Positions 52,568-61,841 of a stretch of DNA of 64,000 bases are shown here, piece after piece. The notes below the pieces were generated by a model, which saw only the letters and a program-made list of their open reading frames with translations, was not told the DNA's origin and searched no databases. The position numbers and the translations under genes are program-made. Source of the stretch: Blautia luti. Its GTDB lineage: Bacteria > Bacillota > Clostridia > Lachnospirales > Lachnospiraceae. The number at the start of each line of letters is the position of its first letter. Within the stretch, counting starts at the first letter, position 1. The stretch is from contig NZ_AP028156.1 in the NCBI RefSeq assembly GCF_033096465.1, positions 121,001 through 185,000 of the forward strand, given 5' to 3'.

Positions 52568-52801
52568 ATGAAAGTATCCAACATTAAAGATATCGAGAAA
52601 TTTTTTGACGTAGTAGACAGCTGCGAAGGCAGAGTAGAATTAGTTACAGGCGAAGGCGACAGACTGAACCTTAAATCTAAATTATCCCAGTATGTATCTC
52701 TGGCAAACATCTTCTCAGGTGGAGAGATTCCGGAACTTGAGATCGTTGCATATGAGAAAGAAGACATCGATAAATTAATGAGCTTCATGATCAACGGTTG
52801 A
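52568..52801 (+). CDS. Small conserved cytoplasmic protein
   Basis: 77 residues; ATG 52568 is eight bases after GAAAGGAG. MKVSNIKDIEKFFDVVDSCEG, LVTGEGDRLNLKSKLSQY and VAYEKEDIDKLMSFM look well folded (alternating helix and strand). From memory, close relatives occur in many Lachnospiraceae and are often mislabelled 'polya polymerase'; there is no nucleotidyltransferase motif. Good promoter, strong ribosome site and terminator indicate a well-expressed monocistronic gene. Function unknown. Confidence 0.7.
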   Translation: MKVSNIKDIEKFFDVVDSCEGRVELVTGEGDRLNLKSKLSQYVSLANIFSGGEIPELEIVAYEKEDIDKLMSFMING

Positions 52802-52817
52802 TCATTGAAATACATTT

Positions 52818-52842
52818 GGGGGCATGATATAGTCATGTCCCC
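52818..52842 (+). terminator. Terminator hairpin
   Basis: GGGGGCATGA pairs with TCATGTCCCC with a five-base loop, then TTATTT, directly after the 77-residue gene. Confidence 0.7.
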
Positions 52843-52875
52843 TTATTTGACGTAGAGAAAAAGGAGAAATAGATT

Positions 52876-54069
52876 ATGGCTACAAAAATTGATATTATTT
52901 CCGGTTTTCTGGGTGCAGGTAAAACTACACTGATCAAGAAACTTCTGAAAGAAGCATTTGGTGATGAGCAGGTGGTATTGATCGAGAATGAATTCGGTGA
53001 GATCGGTATTGACGGCGGTTTCCTGAAAGAAGCAGGAATTGAGATCCGTGAGATGAACTCCGGATGTATCTGCTGCTCTCTGGTCGGTGACTTCGGTACT
53101 TCCCTGAAGGAAGTTGTGGACAAATATCATCCGGACAGAATCCTGATCGAGCCGTCAGGCGTAGGTAAACTTTCTGATGTGATCAAAGCAGTACAGGGCG
53201 TTCAGGAAGATGTGGATATCGTGCTGAACAGTTACACAACTGTAGTGGATGCGAAGAAATGCAAGATGTATATGAGAAACTTCGGTGAGTTCTTTAACAA
53301 TCAGGTAGAATATGCCGGAGCGATCATCATGAGCCGTACAGATATTGTAGATGAGAAGAAAGCACAGCAGGCAATGGAACTTCTCCGTGGCATGAATGAG
53401 AAGGCAGCCATCATCACTACCCCGATCGAGAAACTGGATGGTAAGAAGATCCTGGAAGTTATGGAGAAACCGGTATCTCTGGCTGATGAGCTGATGGCAG
53501 AAGAAGAGGTTTGCCCGGAGTGCGGACATGTACACGAGCATGGAGAACACCATCACCATGACCATGAAGAGCATGAGCACCATCATGATCACGAAGAGCA
53601 CGAACATCACCATGGCCACGACCATGACGAATGTGGCTGCGGACACGATCACGATCATGAAGAACATGAGCATCATCACAGCCACGACCATGACGAATGT
53701 GGCTGTGGACACGATCATGACCATGAACATCATCACGATCATGAATGCGGCTGTGGACATGACCACCATGCTCATCACCATCATCATGCAGATGAGGTAT
53801 TCACAAGCTGGGGCCGTGAGACAATTAAGAAATACACCAGAGAAGATCTGGAGAAGAAACTGGAAGCTCTTTCTGCTTCTGAGGATTATGGTATCATCCT
53901 TCGTGCCAAGGGTATGCTTCCTGCAGAAGACGGAACATGGATCTACTTTGACATGGTTCCGGAAGAAACAGAGATCCGTGAAGGTGCACCGGAATATACA
54001 GGCCGTCTGTGCGTGATCGGTTCCAAGCTGAAAGAAGACAAGCTGTCTGAACTTTTCGGACTGGCCTGA
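52876..54069 (+). CDS. COG0523 (CobW/ZNG1-like) GTPase with long His-rich metal-binding arm
   Basis: 397 residues. Walker A GFLGAGKTT (10-18), switch/metal motif GCICCS (CxCC at 64-67), LIEPSGVG and SRTD nucleotide-binding motif. Residues about 215-305 are an uninterrupted His/Asp/Glu arm with three ECGCGHDH units. Then the CobW C-terminal domain (GMLPAEDGTWIYFDMVPEE, RLCVIGSKL). COG0523 GTPases deliver zinc, cobalt or nickel to target enzymes. The arm should store or present many metal ions. The second COG0523 gene starts 48 bases later, so they are likely co-expressed; no Zur box was convincing. Confidence 0.9.
   Translation: MATKIDIISGFLGAGKTTLIKKLLKEAFGDEQVVLIENEFGEIGIDGGFLKEAGIEIREMNSGCICCSLVGDFGTSLKEVVDKYHPDRILIEPSGVGKLSDVIKAVQGVQEDVDIVLNSYTTVVDAKKCKMYMRNFGEFFNNQVEYAGAIIMSRTDIVDEKKAQQAMELLRGMNEKAAIITTPIEKLDGKKILEVMEKPVSLADELMAEEEVCPECGHVHEHGEHHHHDHEEHEHHHDHEEHEHHHGHDHDECGCGHDHDHEEHEHHHSHDHDECGCGHDHDHEHHHDHECGCGHDHHAHHHHHADEVFTSWGRETIKKYTREDLEKKLEALSASEDYGIILRAKGMLPAEDGTWIYFDMVPEETEIREGAPEYTGRLCVIGSKLKEDKLSELFGLA
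53560..53790 (+). repeat. His-rich arm coding repeats
   Basis: Tandem and imperfect repeats, including a 66-base unit around GACGAATGTGGCTG(C/T)GGACA (copies near 53627 and 53693). Encodes the DHDECGCGHDHDHEEHEHHH-type arm. Confidence 0.75.
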
Positions 54070-54116
54070 CAATCCTGACATTATATAAAATAAAAGCTGT
54101 AAAGGAATGAAAATTT

Positions 54117-55067
54117 ATGGATGATATCAGAGTTCCCATTTATTTGATAACAGGTTTCCTGGAAAGCGGCAAGACCACTTTCCTGAACTTCACACTGCAG
54201 CAGGACTATTTTTCCATTGATGGAAAAACTCTGCTCATTCTTTGCGAAGAAGGTGAAGAAGAATATGACATGGATAAACTGAAACTCACAAACACAGTTG
54301 TGGAAGTGATCGAGGATGAGGAAGATCTTACGCCTCAGCGCCTGGCTGCTATGGATATCATCCATCAGCCGGAGCGTGTTGTGATCGAGTATAATGGTAT
54401 GTGGCTGGTAAGCAAGTTCGAAGAGATGGAACTGCCGGAAGGCTGGGGTGTTGAACAGCAGATCACCTGTGTAGATGCCACTACTTATCAGGTCTATATG
54501 GCAAACATGAAATCACAGTTTATGGACATGATAAAGAATACAGACATGGTAGTCTTTAACCGCTGCAAAGAGGGAGATCCCCTTCCTGCATACAGACGTG
54601 GAATTAAAGTAGCAAACCAGGGTGCAGAGGTCATCTTTGAGGATGAAGAGGGTGAACTGGACGACATTTTCCAGGATGAAATGCCCTTTGACATTGATGC
54701 ACCGGTCATTCAGATTGCGCCGGAAGATTACGGCATCTGGTTTGTGGATGCGATGGACCACCCGGACAAATATGCGGGCAAAACTGTCAATTTCAAGGGC
54801 CGCGTTATGAAACCACGCGGAATGGGAAGCAAATTCTTTGTTCCGGGCCGTGTGGCAATGACCTGTTGTGCAGATGACACCACATTCCTGGGATATATCT
54901 GCAGAAGTGACAATGCATCTCATATCAAAGAAGGAAGCTGGGTAGATGTGACTGCGAAAGTTGCTTTTGAGTACCGTACAGAATATCAGGATGAGGGCAT
55001 TGTGCTTTATGCAAGTGAGGCAACACCATGTGAACCACTGAAAGATGAAATGGTATACTTTAACTGA
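54117..55067 (+). CDS. COG0523-like GTPase lacking the CxCC motif, fused to a DUF1980/YcgQ-like domain
   Basis: 316 residues. Walker A GFLESGKTT at about 13-21, and the rest of an N-terminal CobW-like domain, but the metal motif CxCC of canonical members is absent (sequence ILCEEGEEEYD at that position), and the SKxD-type motif is FNRC. Residues about 195-316 resemble the C-terminal domain of YcgQ/TIGR03943 proteins: KTVNFKGRVMKPRGMGSKFF, VPGRVAMTCCADDTTFLGY. DUF1980 proteins are linked to zinc starvation in Bacillus. The fusion, downstream of a His-rich COG0523 gene, suggests a two-part metal trafficking module; this is inference. Confidence 0.8.
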   Translation: MDDIRVPIYLITGFLESGKTTFLNFTLQQDYFSIDGKTLLILCEEGEEEYDMDKLKLTNTVVEVIEDEEDLTPQRLAAMDIIHQPERVVIEYNGMWLVSKFEEMELPEGWGVEQQITCVDATTYQVYMANMKSQFMDMIKNTDMVVFNRCKEGDPLPAYRRGIKVANQGAEVIFEDEEGELDDIFQDEMPFDIDAPVIQIAPEDYGIWFVDAMDHPDKYAGKTVNFKGRVMKPRGMGSKFFVPGRVAMTCCADDTTFLGYICRSDNASHIKEGSWVDVTAKVAFEYRTEYQDEGIVLYASEATPCEPLKDEMVYFN

Positions 55068-55102
55068 TTGCCTGGTATGGCAGCAGTGGACGGAGAGACA
55101 AT

Positions 55103-55684
55103 ATGTATTTAGTAGCAGGTTTGGGAAACCCGGGGAAGCAGTATGAAGCGACCCGTCATAACATGGGTTTCGATACAATAGATTATCTGATAGAGGAATA
55201 TAAAGTTCCCCAGGGTGGCGTGAAGTTCAATGCCATGTATGGAAAGACCATGATCGGAGGAGAGAAAGTCATTCTGATGAAACCCCTCTCCTTTATGAAC
55301 TTAAGCGGCGGCCCCATCCGGGATATGGTCAATTATTTCAAGATCGATCCGGAAACAGAACTGATCGTGATTTACGACGATATTGACCTGGATCCGGGTC
55401 AGCTTCGCATCCGTAAGCAGGGAAGTGCAGGCGGACACAATGGTATCAAAGACATTATCCGTCAGCTTGGAACTGAGAAATTCCTCCGTATCAAAGTGGG
55501 CGTAGGTGCTAAGCTGAAAGGATGGGATCTGGCAGATCATGTACTTGGCAGATTTTCCACAGAGGATCGTAAACTTGTGGATGAAGCCATCGGGAAAGCA
55601 GCGAAAGCTGTGGATATCATGATTGAACAGGGCGCAGATGCAGCCATGAACGAATACAACAGAAAAGTACCTGTACAGAAATAA
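55103..55684 (+). CDS. pth: Peptidyl-tRNA hydrolase
   Basis: 193 residues. Releases tRNA from stalled peptidyl-tRNA. Conserved LVAGLGNPGKQYEATRHNMG (His19, Asn20), MKPLSFMNLSG, YDDIDLDPGQLRIRKQGSAGGHNGI. Start after GGAGAG. Commonly next to mfd, as here. Confidence 0.95.
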   Translation: MYLVAGLGNPGKQYEATRHNMGFDTIDYLIEEYKVPQGGVKFNAMYGKTMIGGEKVILMKPLSFMNLSGGPIRDMVNYFKIDPETELIVIYDDIDLDPGQLRIRKQGSAGGHNGIKDIIRQLGTEKFLRIKVGVGAKLKGWDLADHVLGRFSTEDRKLVDEAIGKAAKAVDIMIEQGADAAMNEYNRKVPVQK

Positions 55685-55755
55685 AACATGCCGGAGGGCA
55701 TGGAAGAACAGCCGGACAGAAATAAGTCATATAAAAGAAATCGTACAGGGGAGAG

Positions 55756-55804
55756 AAGCGGTAACTGTCATGAAACATTATGTTGAAACAGATACCGCTT
55801 TTTT
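55756..55804 (+). terminator. Terminator between pth and mfd
   Basis: AAGCGGTAACTGT (55756-55768) pairs with ACAGATACCGCTT (55788-55800), with one mismatch in the middle, then TTTTT. Confidence 0.8.
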
Positions 55805-55836
55805 GCCATCAGAAAGGTTGAAACAGAGAGGTTGAT

Positions 55837-58800
55837 ATGAAAGGTTTTTTGGCACCGCTGCAGGGTCTTGCAGAATATGAACAGATATGTGAAAAGAGTA
55901 AAAAAAATAAAGGGATCCTTCAGGTTTCAGGATGTCTGGAATCTCAGAAAGCCCATCTGATCTACGGACTTGGACAAACAGCTTCCCGTCGTCTGATCCT
56001 GGCGGAAGATGAACGCAGAGCCAGAGAAATCTATGAGGATTATCGCTTCTATGATAAAAAGGTATATTCCTATCCTGCGAAGGATCTGCTGTTTTTCCAG
56101 GCGGATATTCATGGGAATCTTCTGATCCGTCAGAGGATGAAAGTAATCAGGGCACTTCTGGAGGAAAAAGATCTGACAGTGGTCACCAGCATTGACGGAT
56201 GCATGGATTATCTGGAGCCGTTGGAGAAGATCGGGGAGAAGCTGATCCACTATGAAAGTGACAGCACTGTGGATATTGAGAAACTGAAAAGTGCACTGGT
56301 AAGCCTGGGCTATGAACGTGTGGGACAGGTGGAAATGCCGGGACAGTTTTCCATCAGAGGCGGCATTATAGATGTTTACTGTCTTACAGAAGAGAATCCC
56401 TGGAGGATCGAACTGTGGGGAGATGAGATCGATTCTATCCGAAGTTTCGACGCAGAGAGCCAGCGTTCCCTGGAAAACCTGGATGAGATCACCATTTATC
56501 CGGCAGTGGAATACACCGGAGAACAAGGGGTGTCTTTCCTGAATTATTTTCCCCAGGAGGATACCATGGTGTTTCTGGATGAGCCGAACCATCTCACTGA
56601 GAAAGGGGAAGCTGTAGAAGAGGAATACCGTCAGAGCCGCCAGCACAGGGAGGAGAAAGGCGGGCAGAATCTGCCTGAGAACTGGATCTGTTCTTTCGAG
56701 CAGCTTCAGAAAGAACTGAACAGGAGAAACTGTATTTCTCTCTGTGCTCTGGAACCACGACAGTCCGGCTGGAAGATCCGGGACAAATTTTATCTGGAGG
56801 TAAAATCCGTCAGTTCCTATAACAGCAGTTTCGAACTTCTGGTAAAGGATCTTCTTCAGTATAAGAAACAGGGATACCGTATTGCGCTGCTGTCCGGTTC
56901 CCGTACCAGGGCAGAACGTCTGGCCGGAGATTTCAGGGAAGAGGGGCTGAATGCTTTCTACGGACAGGATTATGACAGAGAGATCCAGCCCGGAGAGATC
57001 ATGGTGGTTTACGGTCATGCGAAAAAAGGCTTCGAATATCCGCTGATCAAATTTGCGGTGATGACAGAATCCGACATTTTCGGTCAGGAGCAGAAGAGAA
57101 AGAAGAAGAAAAAGAATTATAACGGCAAACGGATCCAGGACTTCGCAGAGTTGTCCATTGGAGATTTCGTTGTTCATGAGAAGCATGGACTGGGAATCTA
57201 CCGGGGCATTGAGAAAGTGGAGGTGGACAGGATCGTCAAAGATTACATCAAGATTGAATACAAGGGTGGAAGCAATCTTTATATCCTGGCTACGCAGCTG
57301 GATTCCCTCCAGAAATATTCCGGCGCAGATACAGCGAAGCCACCGAAGCTGAATAAACTGGGCACCCAGGAATGGAACAAGACCAAAAGCAAAGTCCGGG
57401 GAGCGGTAAAGAATATTGCGAAGGACCTGGTGGAACTTTATGCCGCAAGGCAGGAGAAAGAGGGATATGTCTGCGGACCGGATACGGTATGGCAGAAGGA
57501 GTTCGAGGAAATGTTCCCGTATGAGGAAACAGAGGATCAGCTCAGTGCCATCGAGGATGCCAAGAGGGATATGGAGAGTACGAAGATCATGGACCGTCTG
57601 ATCTGCGGAGATGTGGGATACGGAAAAACGGAAGTAGCTCTGCGTGCTGCATTTAAAGCTGTGCAGGAGAGCAGACAGGTGGCATATCTTGCCCCTACTA
57701 CCATTCTGGCGCAGCAGATTTATAATACATTTTCCCAGAGGATGAAGGAATTTCCGGTACGTGTGGAACTTCTCTGCCGTTTCCGCACTCCTGCCCAGCA
57801 GAAAAAGGCCATCGAGGATCTGAAAAAAGGTCAGGTGGATGTGATCATCGGAACCCACAGGATCCTGTCGAAGGACGTGCAGTTTAAGAATCTGGGACTG
57901 CTGATCATAGATGAGGAGCAGCGTTTCGGCGTAACCCATAAAGAGAAGATCAAACAGCTGAAAAAAGATGTAGATGTACTGACTCTGACAGCTACTCCCA
58001 TTCCCCGTACTCTTCATATGAGCCTTATCGGGATCAGGGATATGAGTGTTCTGGAAGAGCCGCCTATGGATCGAATGCCCATTCAGACTTATGTAATGGA
58101 ATATGATGAGGAAACTGTACGGGAAGCTATTAACCGTGAACTGCGCAGGGGCGGCCAGGTTTATTATGTATACAATCGTGTGACAGATATTGCGGATGTG
58201 GCACTGCGTATTGCGAAACTGGTGCCGGATGCCCGGGTGGATTTTGCCCATGGACAGATGAGCGAGAGAGAACTGGAAAATGTAATGTACAGTTTCGTAA
58301 ACGGTGACATCGATGTGCTGGTTTCTACCACTATCATTGAGACGGGACTGGATATCTCCAATGTAAATACCATGATCATCCATGATTCGGACAGATACGG
58401 ACTTTCCCAGCTCTATCAGCTTCGTGGAAGGATCGGGCGTTCCAACAGGACTGCCTATGCGTTCCTGATGTACAGGCAGAATATGATGCTGAAAGAGACT
58501 GCAGAGAAGCGTCTGTCCGCGATCAGGGAATATACAGATCTGGGAAGCGGATTTAAGATCGCCATGCGTGACCTGGAACTTCGTGGTGCAGGAAATCTTC
58601 TGGGAGCCCAGCAGCATGGACACATGAATGCCGTAGGATATGACCTTTACTGCAAAATGCTCAGTGAAGCGGTCAAAGAAGCCAAGGGAATCCATACAAT
58701 GGAAGATTTCGAGACTTCTATAGACCTGAACGTGGATGCCTATATTCCAGACAGCTATATCAGCAACGAATTTCAGAAACTGGATATTTACAAACGTATT

Positions 58801-59151
58801 GCAGGGATTGAGAATCAGCAGGATTATGATGACATGCTGGAAGAGCTTCTGGATCGTTTCGGGGAACCGGGCAAAGCAGTCCTGAATCTTCTGGCTGTGG
58901 CGAAGCTGAAAGCCATTGCGCATCAGGGCTATGTAACGGAGATCAAACAGATGGGCAAAGAAGTCAGAATCACTCTTTATGAGAAAGCGAAACTGAATCC
59001 TGAGGGAATCCCGGTGCTGATGCAGAAATACAGGCGGGGACTGCAGTTTAAGAATGAACAGGAACCGAAATTTATCCTGGAACCACAGGGAAACTTCATC
59101 CAGGCGCTGACAGATTTCGCCCAGGAGCTGGAAAAACTGGCAGAATCGTGA
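55837..59151 (+). CDS. mfd: Transcription-repair coupling factor
   Basis: 1104 residues. Displaces stalled RNA polymerase and recruits UvrA. UvrB-like N-terminal domain (FSIRGGIIDVYCLTEENPWRIELWG), RNA-polymerase interaction (CarD-like) domain (IGDFVVHEKHGLGIYRGIEKVEV), helicase domains with Walker A GDVGYGKTE (591-599), DEEQ box IDEEQRFGV, TATPIPRTLHMSL and the TRG motif region (RGRIGRSNRTAYAF), and the C-terminal domain. The length is slightly shorter than Bacillus Mfd but all parts are there. Confidence 0.96.
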   Translation: MKGFLAPLQGLAEYEQICEKSKKNKGILQVSGCLESQKAHLIYGLGQTASRRLILAEDERRAREIYEDYRFYDKKVYSYPAKDLLFFQADIHGNLLIRQRMKVIRALLEEKDLTVVTSIDGCMDYLEPLEKIGEKLIHYESDSTVDIEKLKSALVSLGYERVGQVEMPGQFSIRGGIIDVYCLTEENPWRIELWGDEIDSIRSFDAESQRSLENLDEITIYPAVEYTGEQGVSFLNYFPQEDTMVFLDEPNHLTEKGEAVEEEYRQSRQHREEKGGQNLPENWICSFEQLQKELNRRNCISLCALEPRQSGWKIRDKFYLEVKSVSSYNSSFELLVKDLLQYKKQGYRIALLSGSRTRAERLAGDFREEGLNAFYGQDYDREIQPGEIMVVYGHAKKGFEYPLIKFAVMTESDIFGQEQKRKKKKKNYNGKRIQDFAELSIGDFVVHEKHGLGIYRGIEKVEVDRIVKDYIKIEYKGGSNLYILATQLDSLQKYSGADTAKPPKLNKLGTQEWNKTKSKVRGAVKNIAKDLVELYAARQEKEGYVCGPDTVWQKEFEEMFPYEETEDQLSAIEDAKRDMESTKIMDRLICGDVGYGKTEVALRAAFKAVQESRQVAYLAPTTILAQQIYNTFSQRMKEFPVRVELLCRFRTPAQQKKAIEDLKKGQVDVIIGTHRILSKDVQFKNLGLLIIDEEQRFGVTHKEKIKQLKKDVDVLTLTATPIPRTLHMSLIGIRDMSVLEEPPMDRMPIQTYVMEYDEETVREAINRELRRGGQVYYVYNRVTDIADVALRIAKLVPDARVDFAHGQMSERELENVMYSFVNGDIDVLVSTTIIETGLDISNVNTMIIHDSDRYGLSQLYQLRGRIGRSNRTAYAFLMYRQNMMLKETAEKRLSAIREYTDLGSGFKIAMRDLELRGAGNLLGAQQHGHMNAVGYDLYCKMLSEAVKEAKGIHTMEDFETSIDLNVDAYIPDSYISNEFQKLDIYKRIAGIENQQDYDDMLEELLDRFGEPGKAVLNLLAVAKLKAIAHQGYVTEIKQMGKEVRITLYEKAKLNPEGIPVLMQKYRRGLQFKNEQEPKFILEPQGNFIQALTDFAQELEKLAES

Positions 59152-59188
59152 TAAATGTGTGAATTGAAGCACATATTTAGGAAATTAC

Positions 59189-59217
59189 TTGCCCTGTGAG
59201 GAAAAAAAGTTTATACT
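59189..59217 (+). promoter_or_regulatory. Promoter for the PrsA-like lipoprotein
   Basis: TTGCCC at 59189-59194, 17-base spacer, TATACT at 59212-59217. Confidence 0.6.
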
Positions 59218-59305
59218 CTAATAATAGCACAGTCCGGAAGTGCGTCCGGGCTGAATAATGGAAGAAGGCTGTAACATAAAATTTCAGCTAAACATGGAGG
59301 AAGAA

Positions 59306-60559
59306 ATGAAAGAAATGATAAAAAGAACAGCCGTTGTGACACTGGCTGGTGTTATGGCAGCAGGAATGCTTACCGGCTGTGGAAGTAAAACATTAGATGG
59401 AACAAAGACAGTAGCAACGATCGATGGAACAGATATTCCGCTGGGTATCGTAAGCCTGTATGCACGCCAGCAGCAGGAGCAGACCACTGCCATGTATTTA
59501 AGTTTCATGGGAAGTGCAGACAATATCTGGGATACTTCTGATGATTCCGGTGAGACATATGGCGAGCAGGCAGTAGACAGCAGCCTGAAAGCAGTAGAAC
59601 TTATGTATCTTCTGAAAGAGAAGGCCGCTGATTATAACGTAGAGATAACAGATGATGAAGAAACTGCCATTGCAGACGCTGCATCACAGTTTATGTCTGA
59701 TAACAGCGAAGAAACCATTAAGGAACTGGGTGTTACCGAAGATCAGGTAAAGACACTTCTGGAACTCCGCACCATCCAGCAGAAGACTCATGATTCCATC
59801 GTAGCAGAAGGAAACATCACAGTATCTGATGACGAAGCAAATCAGTCCTCCTTCACCTATGTCAGCATCTCCACAAGCGGTGATGACATAACTGATGACG
59901 AGAAGGCTGAGAAGAAAGAGCAGGCACAGGAGATCCTGGATAAGATGAAAGAGGATCCGACTGCTGATATGAGTGAAGTAGCGAAAGAAGTAGATGACAG
60001 CTATTCTGCAGTACAGGGTAACTTTACTGTGAAAGAAAGCGATGATGAAGATGAAGACGAAGACAGCTCCGCATATCCGGAAGAGGTTCTGACAGTGCTT
60101 CGCGGACTGACAGAGGGAGAAGTTGCATCTGACATTATTGAGACAGATACAGGATATTATGTAGTAAGACTGGATAAGGTTCTGGATGAAGATGCCACAG
60201 CATCCAAGAGAGAATCTCTGAAAAGCTCCAAAGAGGAAGACTATTATACAGAAACGACAGACGGATGGCTGGACGACGCAGATGTGAAAGAAGTTAAGAA
60301 AGTTCTTAAGACTCTGAAGATCACAGACAGTCACACATTTACAGCGCCGACTGCCACACCGACACCGGAAGTGACAGAGGAACCGGAAGCCACAGAGGCA
60401 CCAGCAGCAACAGAAACACCGGAAGCAACAGAGACACCGGAAGCAACAGAAACACCAGCAGCTACTGAGACACCGGAAGCAACAGAAACACCGGAAGCTG
60501 CTGAGACACCAGCAACAACAGAAACACCGGCACCAACAGCTACACAGGCTGCGAAATAA
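59306..60559 (+). CDS. PrsA/SurA-like foldase lipoprotein
   Basis: 417 residues; ATG 59306 is five bases after GGAGG. Lipobox MLTGCGSK (Cys about 22). Helical SurA_N-like region (LGIVSLYARQQQEQTTAMYL...; VTEDQVKTLLELRTIQQKTHD), then a parvulin-like region (EILDKMKEDPTADMSEVAKEV; LRGLTEGEVASDIIETDTGYYVVRLDKV) interrupted by an acidic DEDEDED loop. Residues about 350-417 are a repeated Thr/Glu/Pro tail (ETPEAT units) that probably reaches into the wall. Likely helps fold exported proteins. It is one of two secreted foldases in the window. Confidence 0.85.
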   Translation: MKEMIKRTAVVTLAGVMAAGMLTGCGSKTLDGTKTVATIDGTDIPLGIVSLYARQQQEQTTAMYLSFMGSADNIWDTSDDSGETYGEQAVDSSLKAVELMYLLKEKAADYNVEITDDEETAIADAASQFMSDNSEETIKELGVTEDQVKTLLELRTIQQKTHDSIVAEGNITVSDDEANQSSFTYVSISTSGDDITDDEKAEKKEQAQEILDKMKEDPTADMSEVAKEVDDSYSAVQGNFTVKESDDEDEDEDSSAYPEEVLTVLRGLTEGEVASDIIETDTGYYVVRLDKVLDEDATASKRESLKSSKEEDYYTETTDGWLDDADVKEVKKVLKTLKITDSHTFTAPTATPTPEVTEEPEATEAPAATETPEATETPEATETPAATETPEATETPEAAETPATTETPAPTATQAAK

Positions 60560-60582
60560 TCAGGACAAATAATTTACAGAAT

Positions 60583-60626
60583 AAAAACGCATGATCATCG
60601 AAAAGTGATGGTCATGCGTTTTTTTG
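60583..60626 (+). terminator. Intrinsic terminator
   Basis: AAAACGCATGATCATC pairs with GATGGTCATGCGTTTT, then a T run. Confidence 0.88.
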
Positions 60627-60721
60627 ATCACTGAATGATGTGAAGTTATGGTTTTATTGCGGACAATTGCCGGACTGCCGGAGTGGTTATGCCGTTGAGA
60701 CAGCCTGTCGCAGTCAGATTT

Positions 60722-61797
60722 TCAGAAAATAACAGTATTACGTCCGTGGGTCTTTCCATAATATAATTTCTCATCAGCCTGTTTTATCAGTGCGGAAAGG
60801 TCAGAGGAATAATCATATTCTTCTACTCCGAAAGTCATAGTGATATGCAGGGCAGTATCTTTATATACGATGGGATGGTAGCTGACAGACATTTTAATAT
60901 CATTGATCAGTGTGCTGGACTGATCCAGGTTAACATACGGGAAGAAGAACAGGAATTCTTCACCGCCCCAGCGGCAGACATGCCCTTTTCCCATGGTTTT
61001 ATCTTTAAATAAAGCGGAAAGCTCCTGCAGTACCAGGTCTGCAGTACCAGGTCACCGCAGTCGTGACCATACGTGTCATTTACTGATTTGAAGAAATCGA
61101 TATCACCGATGGCAATGCAGAAAATTTCATTGGGATTGGCTGCAATGTGATTATCCAGGATTTCTTCCATCCGACGCCTGTTATATAAACCGGTCAGAGG
61201 ATCTGTACCTGCCTGCTGACGCAACTCCATATTGTAAAGGAGCAGATGTTTCTCCGCTTTCTGGAGGTTCGTACTGAAGGTGATACAGATCACACCCATG
61301 ATCACGAAGGATAAAATTGTATTTACAACCTGTAAGATCAGCATTTGCCCGGTGCTTAACGGATAGATCACCGGATAGGTCTGGCAGTGGAAAAACAAAG
61401 CCATACGCAGCAAAAACAGAAATACAGTAAATGTGATCTTCGTAAAAAAGGTATCATATACGGAAAACATGGACATAAGCATCAGCGGCATGATAAAGTT
61501 GGTGCCGCCACAGTTCCATCCGTAGAAGTAGATAAAATATGAAATCCATCCTGCAGAGATGATTACATAAAACAGGAAATTCCATCGTACCCAGAGATGG
61601 TCAATCCCGTATCTGGCCACAAGTGTTCCGATGAGCCAGAAGAAAACAGGAATGCAATTGGCAGGATATCCGAAAGCTGCCATACAGAGGATGAAAATTC
61701 CGAAATATATAATAAAAACATTGTAGGATCGTTTCATTGCCAGGGAAAAATATACAGGTGATATTTCTCCGTCATATTTATGATTAACTAATTTCAT
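60722..61797 (-). pseudogene. Membrane diguanylate cyclase (GGDEF) frameshifted by a 14-bp tandem duplication
   Basis: The minus-strand start is ATG at 61797 after AAGGA. About six membrane helices (MASE-like) span the first 175 codons, then a GGDEF domain begins: TDPLTGLYNRRRMEEIL, GDIDFFKSVNDTYGHDCGDL. At 61025-61052 the 14 bases CTGCAGTACCAGGT occur twice in tandem; this shifts the frame, and the wrong frame ends at 60907. Removing one copy joins DLVLQ to ELSALFKDKTMGKGHVCRWG and on through GGEEF to the normal end at 60722. The catalytic RWGGEEF is intact in the second part. The enzyme would make cyclic di-GMP if restored. Confidence 0.88.
61025..61052. repeat. 14-bp tandem duplication inside the GGDEF gene
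   Basis: CTGCAGTACCAGGT at 61025-61038 and exactly repeated at 61039-61052. The extra copy adds 14 bases (not a multiple of three) and breaks the frame of the diguanylate cyclase. Confidence 0.95.
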
Positions 61798-61841
61798 AAG
61801 TGAAGTCCTTAGTATATGTAGTGAGCCAGCTTGTCGGCACA

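Noticed and set aside
53560..53790. His-coding repeats considered as CRISPR or another non-coding array
   Set aside because: Repeats are continuous in frame within a COG0523 gene and no spacers are present.
53155..54081. 308-codon minus-strand frame rich in Met and Val opposite the His-rich GTPase
   Set aside because: It is the reverse reading of His/Asp codons; no support as a gene.
55927..59172. 1081-codon open frame on the minus strand opposite mfd
   Set aside because: It lies antisense to a complete, motif-rich mfd gene; no ribosome site or domain pattern; long antisense frames are common opposite codon-biased genes.
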